A program made the position numbers and the translations under genes. From CAZXPG01 sp964643145 (GTDB lineage Bacteria > Pseudomonadota > Alphaproteobacteria > Rickettsiales > Arcanibacteraceae), in contig CAZXPG010000021.1 in assembly GCA_964643145.1 (NCBI GenBank), positions 1 through 26,625 on the forward strand: DNA of 26,625 nucleotides. Direction: 5' to 3'. The notes under the pieces were generated by a model. That model worked only from the letters and a program-made list of their open reading frames with translations, was not told where the DNA came from and did not search any database. Positions 14,106-21,044 of this stretch are shown piece by piece. Within the stretch, counting starts at the first letter, position 1. Every line of letters starts with the position of its first letter.

Positions 14106-14521
14106 TTGCGCCTGTGCCCCATGCGTTAAAACTCAAACGGCCACCAGATTGCTCTGGTGACCGGGAGTTCGAAACATGTATCACTAGGAACATGCGCGGC
14201 AATCTTTAACCGCGAGGTTTGGACATGCATTGCCGCCTCCCGGCCATAAGGCAGGAAGCGACATCCTCGGCGCATTTCGGTTAGGAGATGCACCGATCAC
14301 GGTTGATGCCAACCGCTAGTGATAAAGAGGTTTCGAAGCCCCGGAACGACACAACGCCGTTCTGCCTTCACCATACAAAGCAATGGCGAATAAGTAAATT
14401 GTTGAATTGAAAACGAGCCAAGAAACGCGCCCTACGGCGCATGGGATGGTTGGGGGTAGTGGTTATATACCCTTATCGTTCCCATAGGCTTAGGCGCGTC
14501 CCTATGCGCCCTAGCGATAAC
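14106..14521. other. 416-bp gene-free gap with dense stem-loop potential
   Basis: I see no gene in this gap. Besides the candidate RNA it contains a GCGCC/GGCGC hairpin at 14427-14440. Around 14475-14520 there is a further set of stems with GGCGC/GCGCC and TATCG/CGATA arms. The latter follow the DUF5681 stop on the minus strand and may act as its transcript end. Confidence 0.6.
14142..14368 (+). ncRNA. Candidate structured noncoding RNA of unknown class
   Basis: Many nested perfect stems lie here. A first hairpin is 14142-14147/14154-14159. One domain is closed by CCGGGAG/CTCCCGG (14161-14167/14237-14243). It holds a hairpin (14175-14179/14190-14194) and an 8-bp stem (14196-14203/14229-14236) that encloses an AACC-GCGA-GGTT tetraloop hairpin. 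A second domain is closed by AAGGCAG/CTGCCTT (14248-14254/14362-14368) and holds hairpins 14272-14278/14285-14291 and 14300-14305/14310-14315. The loop at 14180-14187 is complementary over 8 bases to 14316-14323, a possible pseudoknot. The GNRA tetraloop and a U-G pair (A/C if reversed) favour the plus strand. No Rfam class is recognised. Confidence 0.55.
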
Positions 14522-14974
14522 TTAAAAATCATCTATTGGGATAAGGGGATGCGTGGACACAATCGTCCTGCGCTGCTGCTCGATGAGAGTTGCGATCATG
14601 TGCGCCTCGTTCGGGGTGAGGTCGCCAGTAGCGACTGCCTGTAGGAGTTGGTCGGTCGCCGGGATTAAATCTTCCAGTGTCGTAATGCTGCGAAGATCGA
14701 ACCGAATTGGCGAATCTTTGCGAGGTGGGCATACCCTTTCCATCACGAGCCTGATCGCCATCATATCGCCTTTCTTGGCGCGTTCTATAACCTTACGCGT
14801 AATCGCCTCGGCTTCTTGATCCAAAAGCTCAAGCATCGCCATAGTGGTTTTGTTGCGACTTCCTTTCGGCCTGCCATTGGGATTGCCTGACTTGCCCTGT
14901 TCGAACGGTTTGCCTCGCTGTTTTTTGGTTGTTTTTACAGCGAGCATTTCATCTTCTTCATCATCGCCAAACAT
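14522..14974 (-). CDS. DUF5681 domain protein
   Basis: A 150-residue protein with the DUF5681 signature GKPFEQGKSGNPNGRPKGSR followed by NKTT (about residues 21-45). An acidic start (MFGDDEEDEML) precedes it, and a helical C-terminal half follows with LLDQEAEAITRKVIERAKKG and ATLIEQQRRTI. The domain is common in proteobacterial mobile elements and is often found near phage-like genes; it may be DNA-binding, but its function is not established. ATG 14974 is chosen because GAGGGA lies upstream at a usable distance. The frame stays open to 15025, but that part would overlap the nested hairpin at 14996-15056. It is downstream of the Prim-Pol remnant on the same strand. Confidence 0.75.
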   Translation of the reverse strand: MFGDDEEDEMLAVKTTKKQRGKPFEQGKSGNPNGRPKGSRNKTTMAMLELLDQEAEAITRKVIERAKKGDMMAIRLVMERVCPPRKDSPIRFDLRSITTLEDLIPATDQLLQAVATGDLTPNEAHMIATLIEQQRRTIVSTHPLIPIDDF

Positions 14975-14995
14975 AGAAATATCCCTCGTGTAGTG

Positions 14996-15056
14996 CTTGG
15001 ACGATGGACAATAAGGACGACCCATTTTAAGTCGTCCCTATCGCCCACTGTCCAAG
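14996..15056 (-). promoter_or_regulatory. Nested hairpin between the Prim-Pol remnant and the DUF5681 gene
   Basis: An outer stem CTTGGAC/GTCCAAG (14996-15002 / 15050-15056) encloses an inner stem GGACGAC/GTCGTCC (15015-15021 / 15031-15037). It starts two bases past the Prim-Pol relic's stop and lies in the leader of the DUF5681 gene. It may be an attenuator, an RNA processing site or an operator. No U-tract follows, so it is not a standard terminator. Confidence 0.45.
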
Positions 15057-15058
15057 GG

Positions 15059-15690
15059 TTATAATACCTTGAGTACACGAGGATTTACATCGTAATTAAC
15101 TGATTTATTGTAGGTTTCGCGCTGCTTTATCCAACCTGATTCCTCAAGGTAGGCGAGTGCTGCATCACGGCGTTTAGGGTCACGGGTAACCAATCTGGTG
15201 CATCAGCAATGGGGGTATCTTCAGGGGAATTGATCCACTCATAATTTCCACCATTGGGATGCAAGGAAGGAGGTGCTACGACATAACCACCTTCACCCCG
15301 CACATCAATGCCCTCTGTTATTTCTCCATGTGCGCTTATGCCCGTAAGGTTGCGGATTTCGCCAACTTTAGGGTTACCAAAATAATAGTGTTTCCCTTTG
15401 TTGGTTTTTACCGTGACAGTGTGGGGCAGTTTACCGTGGCGTTCTTCAAATTCACGAAGCAAAGCCGCGCCTGCTTCCCCGTCAATATCGTACACAAAAA
15501 AGCCTGAGAGTTTGCCGGTGGCAATACCCACATTGTATTTGCGCTTTAGCCACTGCTCGCATTGCTTGATGGTTGCTTTTTCAGATTGAAAACGCTTCCA
15601 ACTAAACCCCTTAGGGGGTTCTTTATCCGCATGTGCCAGAGGAAAAACACTAAAACCATGCTCAAGTAAGGAAATGAAAGGATTAGACAT
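15059..15690 (-). pseudogene. Decayed bifunctional primase-polymerase (Prim-Pol) gene
   Basis: The N-terminal part (15690 to about 15190) encodes an archaeo-eukaryotic primase domain. It has GFSVFPLAHADKEPPKGFSW, D68-x-D70 in VYDIDGEAG, H101 in GKHYYFG and GIDVRGEGGYVVAPPS. After ...APDWLP the frame continues only as unrelated residues to a stop at 15127. In the neighbouring frame a tail of about 40 codons runs to a stop at 15059 (it begins RDPKRRDAALAYLEESGWI and ends PRVLKVL). That tail resembles the C-terminal winged helix of primase-helicases. The simplest reading is an internal deletion that removed the helicase part and broke the frame. Such primases replicate phage satellites and plasmids, so this element has probably lost autonomous replication. 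Its start overlaps the 66-residue upstream gene by 8 bases. Confidence 0.75.
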
Positions 15691-15883
15691 TGTTCATCTC
15701 CTTCATTTTATCGGATATTTTCAGGGGAAGATCACCTTTATATACACGACCTTTCTTGAGGCATTCTTCGCAGTAATAAATGCGAACAGTTCTCCCAAGA
15801 TCAAAATACGCATACTCGACATACAAGCATGTTGGAATGTCCGTATCTTCTTCTAAAAAATGTGTAAGACAAACATCGCACAT
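15683..15883 (-). CDS. Small CxxC protein, probable zinc-binding
   Basis: A 66-residue protein with two CxxC pairs, C2/C5 (MCDVC) and C38/C41 (YYCEEC), spaced as in small zinc-ribbon proteins; C19 is also present. The C-terminal part is basic and charged (KKGRVYKG, KISDKMKEM). No further homology is recognised. It lies between the AlpA-like gene (4 bases away) and the Prim-Pol remnant, which it overlaps by 8 bases. It therefore belongs to the element's regulatory and replication cluster. A role as a small regulator or DNA-binding accessory is possible but only inferred from context. Confidence 0.65.
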   Translation of the reverse strand: MCDVCLTHFLEEDTDIPTCLYVEYAYFDLGRTVRIYYCEECLKKGRVYKGDLPLKISDKMKEMNNV

Positions 15884-15887
15884 AGAC

Positions 15888-16142
15888 TTACCCTCCCATC
15901 ACATCTTTGTTAGGAAGGGAGGCAATGAACGCCTCAAGCGACTCTGCCGTGATTAAAGTCTTGGCACCTAGCTTCTTAGCAACTAATTTCCCTTCGTTAA
16001 TCAGTTTGTAAGTGGTGGTACGTTTCCACCCTCCTATCTGACCTGTTGCTGTTACCGAAAGAAGTTTTGGGGCTATTGAAGGTGGGCTGTAGTATGCCGA
16101 TAACGCGGCTGTACTTGATAGTTTTTGAAGAGTATTTTCCAT
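15888..16142 (-). CDS. AlpA/excisionase-like helix-turn-helix protein
   Basis: An 84-residue protein with a MerR-type excisionase-like helix-turn-helix at about 27-76, containing GGWKRTTTYKLINEGKLVAK then a strand (KTLITAESLEAFIASLP). AlpA-type proteins in P4-like elements regulate integrase expression or help excision. Here it lies between the integrase module and the replication remnant, the usual position. The N-terminus (about 25 residues, Ser/Ala-rich) is longer than in the minimal family, so a later start is conceivable, but ATG 16142 is the first good one. The long imperfect palindrome at 16149-16213 directly upstream may be its own operator. Confidence 0.82.
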   Translation of the reverse strand: MENTLQKLSSTAALSAYYSPPSIAPKLLSVTATGQIGGWKRTTTYKLINEGKLVAKKLGAKTLITAESLEAFIASLPNKDVMGG

Positions 16143-16148
16143 ATATAC

Positions 16149-16213
16149 CTCAGTTTGTTAAGTTACATGGAATTGCACAACCAATGGCGATTCCATGCGT
16201 AAAACTTACTGAG
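16149..16213. promoter_or_regulatory. Long imperfect palindrome upstream of the AlpA-like gene
   Basis: Perfect inner arms CATGGAAT/ATTCCATG (16166-16173 / 16190-16197) are flanked by matching TAAGTT/AACTTA and CTCAG/CTGAG segments. The structure fills the gap between the unknown gene's stop (16251) and the AlpA-like start (16142). It may be an operator for autoregulation or an RNA hairpin separating the two transcripts. Confidence 0.5.
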
Positions 16214-16250
16214 ATTCGGAAAGTGCTGCGGTGAGCGTTCGGGCAGAAAA

Positions 16251-16991
16251 TTATGCTGCCGAATGTTCCCTTTTTGGGATGAGTCGTTTTACATCTTTTG
16301 TTATTTTTTTGATGTTATCTTCATCGTATTCAACTCCAAATAAAGCATGTAAAAAGATCGCCACTTCAGCATTTAGGGGCTTACCAAATGCAGAATAGAA
16401 GAAGGCGGATATTCTTCTTGCAAAATAAATTGCATCGGCATTTTTTACATGTTTCTTCCGGCTGAGTGCCAAAAGAGAATTTTCTTTCTTTGAGCTATGA
16501 TCTGCATACTCAATAAAATCTTGTAGATGCTTGTGTGAACGTGTGAGTAGCTTTTCTAAAGCTGGCATCAGTTCTTCGTAGCATCCATCCAATAGACCCC
16601 CATCATATTTTTGATTATGGTCGTACAAGGAGTCCATAAGCAACTGGCATTGATAAAATATATTCCTATAACTCCCTTCTTCTTTTTCAAATCCTTCAAC
16701 AGTTTTGGATTCAAAATCATACTCATGATTGATACGAAAAAGTACCGGAACAAGTTCGATTGCCTTCTCAGGAAACTTAGCTAACAGCTTATCCCAGACA
16801 CCTTTCATTATTTCATTCGTAAATGCTGGTATGATGACTTTGATATTTTGATCTTCCTTATTCCAATAATAAGGAAAGGATTTCTCATAACGCTTCGCAT
16901 ATTGAAAGCGTCCTTCAATATAATCATCAACCGCACTCTGCACTTCTTTTGGTAGCCATGTAGGGTACTCTATTTTAGGCTTCATAATCAT
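16251..16991 (-). CDS. Unknown protein coupled to the integrase
   Basis: A 246-residue protein that I do not recognise. It has no signal peptide or membrane segment. It is rich in Lys, Glu, Tyr and Phe and appears all-helical (KEVQSAVDDYIEGRFQYAKR, NIFYQCQLLMDSLYDHNQ, AEVAIFLHALFGVEYDEDN). It ends in a basic tail (KKITKDVKRLIPKREHS). ATG 16991 overlaps the integrase stop as TGATG, so it should be translated with the integrase; a second ATG follows at 16985. Codon and base use look more AT-rich than the integrase. Genes in this position of satellite-like elements are often cargo, including defence genes, but nothing in the sequence proves that here. Confidence 0.6.
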   Translation of the reverse strand: MIMKPKIEYPTWLPKEVQSAVDDYIEGRFQYAKRYEKSFPYYWNKEDQNIKVIIPAFTNEIMKGVWDKLLAKFPEKAIELVPVLFRINHEYDFESKTVEGFEKEEGSYRNIFYQCQLLMDSLYDHNQKYDGGLLDGCYEELMPALEKLLTRSHKHLQDFIEYADHSSKKENSLLALSRKKHVKNADAIYFARRISAFFYSAFGKPLNAEVAIFLHALFGVEYDEDNIKKITKDVKRLIPKREHSAA

Positions 16992-18205
16992 CACACCACC
17001 ATTCCTTTGCTCTCTAAATAGTCCCCCCACCACTGCATCATTTCTTTGCGTTCTGGCAGGTATTCTGCATGGTTATAGACTGCCCGAACTTGGTTGCGTT
17101 CGCAATGGGCAAGCTGGCGTTCGATGACATCAGCGCGGTAGCCATTCTCGTTTAAGATGGTGCTGGCGGTGGAGCGGAAGCCATGACCTGTTGCCACCTC
17201 CTTGAACCCCATCAGGTCAATGGCTTTGAGGAAGGTATTTTCGCTGATGGTTTTGCGCGGATTGATGAGGCTGGGGAAGATAAAGCCGCTATAGCTGCTG
17301 CCTGTTACCTCACGCAGCTTTTCCAGTAGTATCAGGCTTTGTTTAGAAAGCGGCACAAGGTGCGGGTCTTTCATCTTCATGCGGTCGGCTGGTATACGCC
17401 AGAGTGACTTTTCCCAATCAATTTCATCCCATTTTGCGCCGCGCAATTCACCTGTGCGCACGAAGGTCTGAATAAGCAACTGAAAGCCCCATTTCACAAT
17501 CGGGTTGCCATTGCAGCCGCCATAATGCTTATTTTGGTCGTAATTGTTCAGTGCATGTAAGAAATCAGGTAATTGCTTTTCGCTTAAATGGCGGTGGTTC
17601 TTGCTTTGGACTGGCGTTATTGCCCCTTTCAAATCCTGCGTAATATCGCGCTCGGCTTTACCGCAAGCCACTGCATAGCGGAATATCTGGCTGCATGTCT
17701 GCAACATGCGCTGGGCAATATGGTTCTTACCTGCTGCTTCAACTTTACGGATCACATGGAGTAATTCTTGAGGTGTTATGTCAGTAATAGGCTTCTTGCC
17801 GAGTTTGGGGAAGATATAATCCGAAAGCCGCTTCATGATCGTTTCAGCGGTCTTTGGTTGCCATGTGTGAATGCGTTGTGCGTGCCATTCACGCGCTATC
17901 ACCTCAAAATTGTTTTCGTACCGCAGTTCGCTATCCAGTTTGGACTGACGGCGGTCAGATACGGGGTCAATGCCTTTAGCGAGCAAGCGTTGCTTCTCCA
18001 GTTTTAGCTCCCGTGCCTCAGCCAAAGAAATCACAGGATATTTTCCAAGGGCAATCTGCTTGCGCTTGTTGTTATGCCGATAGGCCAGCCGCCAGACTTT
18101 GCCACCTTGAGGGGTAATATACAGGCTGAGATTGTCGCCATCAGGCAAATAATAGGGTTTATCCTGTGGTTTTGCGTTCTTAATGGCGATGTTGGTGAGC
18201 TTCAT
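16991..18205 (-). CDS. int: P4-type tyrosine recombinase (island integrase)
   Basis: A 404-residue integrase of the P4 family. The N-terminal DUF4102-like arm-binding domain spans about 1-90 (MKLTNIAIKNAKPQDKPYYL, then WRLAYRHNNKRKQIALGKYP). A core-binding domain spans about 98-185, and the catalytic domain about 205-390. Catalytic residues are R250 in FVRTGELRG, H341 and R344 in GHGFRSTAST, H367 in LAHCERN and nucleophile Y377 in VRAVYNHAEY. It catalyses integration and excision at the 3' end of tRNA-Glu, which lies 375 bp upstream and carries the matching att repeat. ATG 18205 is chosen because AGAGGA precedes it and family members begin with this sequence; the frame stays open to 18253. 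All motifs are intact, so it may be active. Confidence 0.95.
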   Translation of the reverse strand: MKLTNIAIKNAKPQDKPYYLPDGDNLSLYITPQGGKVWRLAYRHNNKRKQIALGKYPVISLAEARELKLEKQRLLAKGIDPVSDRRQSKLDSELRYENNFEVIAREWHAQRIHTWQPKTAETIMKRLSDYIFPKLGKKPITDITPQELLHVIRKVEAAGKNHIAQRMLQTCSQIFRYAVACGKAERDITQDLKGAITPVQSKNHRHLSEKQLPDFLHALNNYDQNKHYGGCNGNPIVKWGFQLLIQTFVRTGELRGAKWDEIDWEKSLWRIPADRMKMKDPHLVPLSKQSLILLEKLREVTGSSYSGFIFPSLINPRKTISENTFLKAIDLMGFKEVATGHGFRSTASTILNENGYRADVIERQLAHCERNQVRAVYNHAEYLPERKEMMQWWGDYLESKGMVV

Positions 18206-18579
18206 GAGAATCCTCTTTTTGTTTGATATGTTCCAAAAGACAATGGCGAACAACCACGGCCATCAACGAACAATATCAAGCAACATCAGATAGTTACATA
18301 GAGATCTTCTACGCATCTACACTGCATTTGTAAAGAGGGATTCACACCCATGCCGTTGAACGGATTGAACAAGCCGCAAAGGAGGTAGCACGGCACAATT
18401 TTAAGGCAGGGCAAAAAAGGTAGCATTTCGCGCTTATCTCAGCGCGATGCTGTCAAACATGCTGTCATTTGGTGTGGTTGCAGGCGAATGGGGGAGAATA
18501 CTGGCGAACCGTCTTCCGTCCCAAGCCGTTGGAGAGGAACCTCAAAACGAACAAAAGCGAACAATTACAGACGGTTAAA
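18206..18579. other. Gene-free right end of the island
   Basis: This gap of about 370 bp lies between the integrase and tRNA-Glu. It carries the right copies of the island-end repeats and a hairpin CGCGCT/AGCGCG (18429-18434 / 18441-18446). Around 18345-18425 there is a short open stretch ending KAGQKR-stop that may be a coding relic. No intact gene is seen. Confidence 0.55.
18455..18486. repeat. Right copy of the island-end repeat
   Basis: AAACATGCTGTCAT (18455-18468) and GGTTGCAGGCG (18476-18486) repeat 7168-7181 and 7201-7211 in the same order and orientation. The spacing between the two blocks differs (7 against 19 bases), so these are separate conserved sites and not one continuous duplication. 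Confidence 0.6.
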
Positions 18580-18599
18580 TGGTGACCCCTACGGGAATC
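18580..18599. other. Right attachment site within tRNA-Glu
   Basis: This is the tRNA-proximal copy of the 15-bp att repeat (18580-18594), continuing with GAATC. It covers the CCA end, the 3' acceptor strand and part of the T arm. Integration therefore keeps the tRNA gene intact, as is usual for tRNA-targeting integrases. Confidence 0.85.
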
Positions 18600-18654
18600 G
18601 AACCCGTGTTACCACCGTGAAAGGGTGATGTCCTAACCGCTAGACGAAGGGGTC
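18580..18654 (-). tRNA. tRNA-Glu (anticodon TTC)
   Basis: Read on the minus strand, the acceptor arms GACCCCT (18654-18648) and AGGGGTC (18590-18584) pair perfectly. The anticodon loop is CTTTCAC with anticodon TTC at 18619-18621, and the T loop is TTCGATT. The discriminator A is at 18583 and an encoded CCA at 18582-18580. The island is integrated at its 3' end. Confidence 0.97.
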
Positions 18655-18675
18655 ATCTCAAGGAGACGTGAGGGA

Positions 18676-18704
18676 TTATTACTGTTTTTTTATCAGGAAA
18701 GCAA
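18676..18704 (-). promoter_or_regulatory. Candidate tRNA-Glu promoter
   Basis: On the minus strand TTGCTT (18704-18699) is followed after 17 bases by TAATAA (18681-18676). The next bases are C-rich, like the discriminator of stable-RNA promoters. Transcription would start near 18669, about 15 bases before the mature 5' end. Confidence 0.55.
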
Positions 18705-18757
18705 GCAATTCTTTTGCATTTTGCTGAAATTTTTTAGCAACGACGGAAAAGAGGGGA

Positions 18758-19558
18758 TTATTCTTCCTTTTCTTGAACGCGGATCTCGTTCCAAAACCTA
18801 TCCATCTCGTCAAGTGTTGCTTGTTCGGGGGTGCGGTTTTCATTGGCGAGTTGTGCTTCAATATAGTTGAACCGGCGTTCAAACTTAGCGTTAGTGGTGG
18901 CAAGTGCTGCTTCGGGATTAATATGGTAATGGTTGGCGATATTGCATATCACAAAAAATATATCACCCAGTTCTTCGCTAATCCGGTTGGTGTTGTTATG
19001 ATGAAGTTCTGCTTTGAGTTCAGTCAATTCTTCCTCAAGCTTTTCGATGATCTGCTCCGGTTGTTCCCAGTTGAACCCCACGTTAGCGGCGCGTTTCTGG
19101 AGCTTGCTGGCGCGTATCATGGCCGGAAGATTACGGGGAACATCATCAAGCAGGCTGGAGCGTTGGCCTTTTTTTGCAGCCTTGGCCTCGCGTTCCTTAG
19201 CTTTAAGGGCTTCCCATTGCTGCACCTGTTCGCTGGCACTGTTTATTGCGTCATCAGCAAAAATATGGGGGTGGCGGCGGATGAGTTTGTGCGTAATGGT
19301 ACGGGCTATATCCTCAAAATCAAACAGCCCGTTCTCTTTGGCTATTTGTGCGTGGAATACCACTTGTAGCAATAAGTCGCCTAACTCACTCTGTAAATCT
19401 TCCATATCATCACGGCTGATAGCGTCGGCCACTTCATAGGCTTCCTCGATAGTGTGAGGGGCAATGCTATGGAAGTTCTGTTCAATATCCCACGGACAGC
19501 CCGTGTTTTTATCGCGCAGGCGGTGCATAAGGGAAAGCAGTTCAGTGATAGCCGTCAT
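18758..19558 (-). CDS. mazG: Nucleoside triphosphate pyrophosphohydrolase MazG
   Basis: MazG hydrolyses nucleoside triphosphates to monophosphates and pyrophosphate, with roles in pool cleaning and stress. The 266-residue protein shows the duplicated MazG fold. The first domain has the GCPWDIEQ start, the HTIEEAYEVADAI helix and ELGDLLLQVVFHAQIA, which give the EExxE and ExxD metal sites. The second domain is centred on LEEELTELKAEL and ISEELGDIFFVICNIANHY. Its length is standard. The start ATG overlaps the tonB-like stop by four bases, so the two genes are co-translated. Its 3' end is about 100 bp from tRNA-Glu and defines the right-hand core side of the island insertion. Confidence 0.95.
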   Translation of the reverse strand: MTAITELLSLMHRLRDKNTGCPWDIEQNFHSIAPHTIEEAYEVADAISRDDMEDLQSELGDLLLQVVFHAQIAKENGLFDFEDIARTITHKLIRRHPHIFADDAINSASEQVQQWEALKAKEREAKAAKKGQRSSLLDDVPRNLPAMIRASKLQKRAANVGFNWEQPEQIIEKLEEELTELKAELHHNNTNRISEELGDIFFVICNIANHYHINPEAALATTNAKFERRFNYIEAQLANENRTPEQATLDEMDRFWNEIRVQEKEE

Positions 19559-20289
19559 GGTATAGTGTTTCCATAGTTAGGGGTATTGATAGGAATCAGA
19601 AATTCTTCCTGTTGGTTAGCGGAATAATATGTGGGGATTGGCGGAAAAGGGGAAGCATTTTTCGCGCTGTTGATAATATACTGGTCAAGCCGTGCATCGC
19701 CGGTTGCTTTATCAAGTCGGCAGAAAATAAGTGCGCCACTCTGGTTCAGGCGGATGCGGAGTAATGCATCACGGCTGCCCAGCATATGGTCATCATAGAG
19801 CTGGTGGTTTTTATACCAAAGCGAAATAATTTGTTCATAGCGAGCAATAGGAGGGGCAGAAGGCGAGGTGGGGCGTGCGGTAGGAGCGGCAGGTTTGTGG
19901 GGAGTAACAGGAGGCTGGGCACTATGGTTCTTTATTGTTTTTTTGGATGGTGCTGCTGTCGTTGCCGGTGCGGGAACGGGTTTGAGGAGAGGTTTAACTT
20001 CAGGCTCTGCTGCTTGCAACGGGGAGGGTGTTGAAGGCAGTGGTGGGGTTGGAGGTATGTCATCTGTCGGAATAACAGGTGGTGTAGGAACTTCAGTGGC
20101 AATACTGATTTCCATCGGTATATCTTTGGGAATATCATGTAGGGAAATGATATTTTTTTCGCTTAACACAAACCATAAAGGTGCTACTACAAGCGCATGC
20201 AAGAACAGGGAAAGGCAACCAGTGGCGAATAACGTACGGTTATGCGTAGAGGAAGGCGGGGTTCCAGGTAGTTCTTTACAAATGATCAT
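19555..20289 (-). CDS. tonB: TonB-like energy transducer
   Basis: This 244-residue protein has the TonB layout. A short cytoplasmic start is followed by one transmembrane segment (about 20-42, FATGCLSLFLHALVVAPLWF) and a long Pro-rich periplasmic spacer (about 60-150, PTPPVIPTDDIPPTPPLPST). The C-terminal domain (about 150-240) includes ALLRIRLNQSGALIF and DARLDQYIINSAKNASPFPP. TonB passes proton-motive energy from ExbBD to outer-membrane receptors; ExbB and ExbD are not in this window. A TolA-like role is the main alternative, but the C-terminal GALIF...LD...PFPP pattern favours TonB. It overlaps mazG by four bases and is divergent from the yfgM-like gene. Confidence 0.8.
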   Translation of the reverse strand: MIICKELPGTPPSSTHNRTLFATGCLSLFLHALVVAPLWFVLSEKNIISLHDIPKDIPMEISIATEVPTPPVIPTDDIPPTPPLPSTPSPLQAAEPEVKPLLKPVPAPATTAAPSKKTIKNHSAQPPVTPHKPAAPTARPTSPSAPPIARYEQIISLWYKNHQLYDDHMLGSRDALLRIRLNQSGALIFCRLDKATGDARLDQYIINSAKNASPFPPIPTYYSANQQEEFLIPINTPNYGNTIP

Positions 20290-20371
20290 AAATATGGAAA
20301 AAGCAAGCTATGAGTTGGTGAAAACACTCTAAAACGCTTTCTGTAAAAAAGCAAAGCATACGAGGAACATA

Positions 20372-21010
20372 ATGGATATTTTTGATGAGATTAAGGCAGA
20401 CCTTGATAGAGAGCGTTTTGCTGGCCTGTGGGAGCGTTACGGTTATATCATGCTGGCCGCTATCGTAGCGGTGATATTGGCAACCGCTGCTACGGTATGG
20501 TGGAAGAACCATCATAGGGAACAGCAAGAGCAGTTGGGGAACCGATTTGAGCATGCCGTATCCTTGGTGAAAAAAAATGATATCAGCAATGCATTGGCGA
20601 TGTTTGATAGTTTGGCGACGGAAAGTAAGGGAGATGTTGGCGTGATGGTATTGCTGAATAAGGCCTCCCTTCTTGTTAAGCAGGGGAAGCAGGATGATGC
20701 ATTGCAGCTATATGATGCCATCGGCATAGCGAAAGCGGGGGATCCTGTGTTAAAAGAATTAGGGATGTTACTTGGTGCCTATTTCCGTATGGAGATGGGG
20801 AAAGAAGTTGATAAGGCCGTGCTGGTGCTTGATAATCTCGTGAAGCAGGATAGCGCATGGAAAGCATCGGCTATGGAACTTAAAGCCCTATATCTGTTAG
20901 GCAATGGCGAGAACGAACAGGCAAAAACCCTGCTATTGGCGTTGAAAAATGATGAAGCCACCCCTTCTGATATGAAAGCGCGAGCAATGCAGATAGAAGC
21001 AGGGCTATAA
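20372..21010 (+). CDS. YfgM-like tetratricopeptide membrane protein
   Basis: A 212-residue protein with a short N-terminal cytoplasmic segment (MDIFDEIKADLDRERFAGLW), one transmembrane helix (about 24-44) and a periplasmic helical-repeat domain. The repeats include ISNALAMFDSLATESKGDVG, LLVKQGKQDDALQLYDAIG and LYLLGNGENEQAKTLLLAL. This is the YfgM/TPR_21 architecture. YfgM works with PpiD as a periplasmic chaperone near the SecYEG exit and is typically encoded directly before bamB, as here (34 bp upstream of it). GAGGA lies before ATG 20372. Co-transcription with bamB and coaD is likely given the small gaps. Confidence 0.9.
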   Translation: MDIFDEIKADLDRERFAGLWERYGYIMLAAIVAVILATAATVWWKNHHREQQEQLGNRFEHAVSLVKKNDISNALAMFDSLATESKGDVGVMVLLNKASLLVKQGKQDDALQLYDAIGIAKAGDPVLKELGMLLGAYFRMEMGKEVDKAVLVLDNLVKQDSAWKASAMELKALYLLGNGENEQAKTLLLALKNDEATPSDMKARAMQIEAGL

Positions 21011-21044
21011 GTTTATACCTATCTTGATGGACGTGGAGGCTGTT

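Noticed and set aside
14161..14243. tRNA or tmRNA gene
   Set aside because: A TTCGAAA loop-like motif is present, but there is no acceptor stem, anticodon arm or tag reading frame.
14106..14521. Retron or group II intron
   Set aside because: No reverse transcriptase gene exists in the window, and no intron domain V/VI pattern could be recognised.
18345..18425. Coding relic ending in KAGQKR
   Set aside because: The frame is short, lacks a start and cannot be assigned to a family; kept only as a remark in the gap description.
18773..19369. 198-codon plus-strand frame opposite mazG
   Set aside because: It is antisense to a clear mazG gene and has no domain pattern of its own.
19868..20332. 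Gly/Val-rich plus-strand frame opposite the tonB-like gene
   Set aside because: Its composition is the mirror of the Pro-rich TonB spacer, and the minus-strand TonB layout is convincing.
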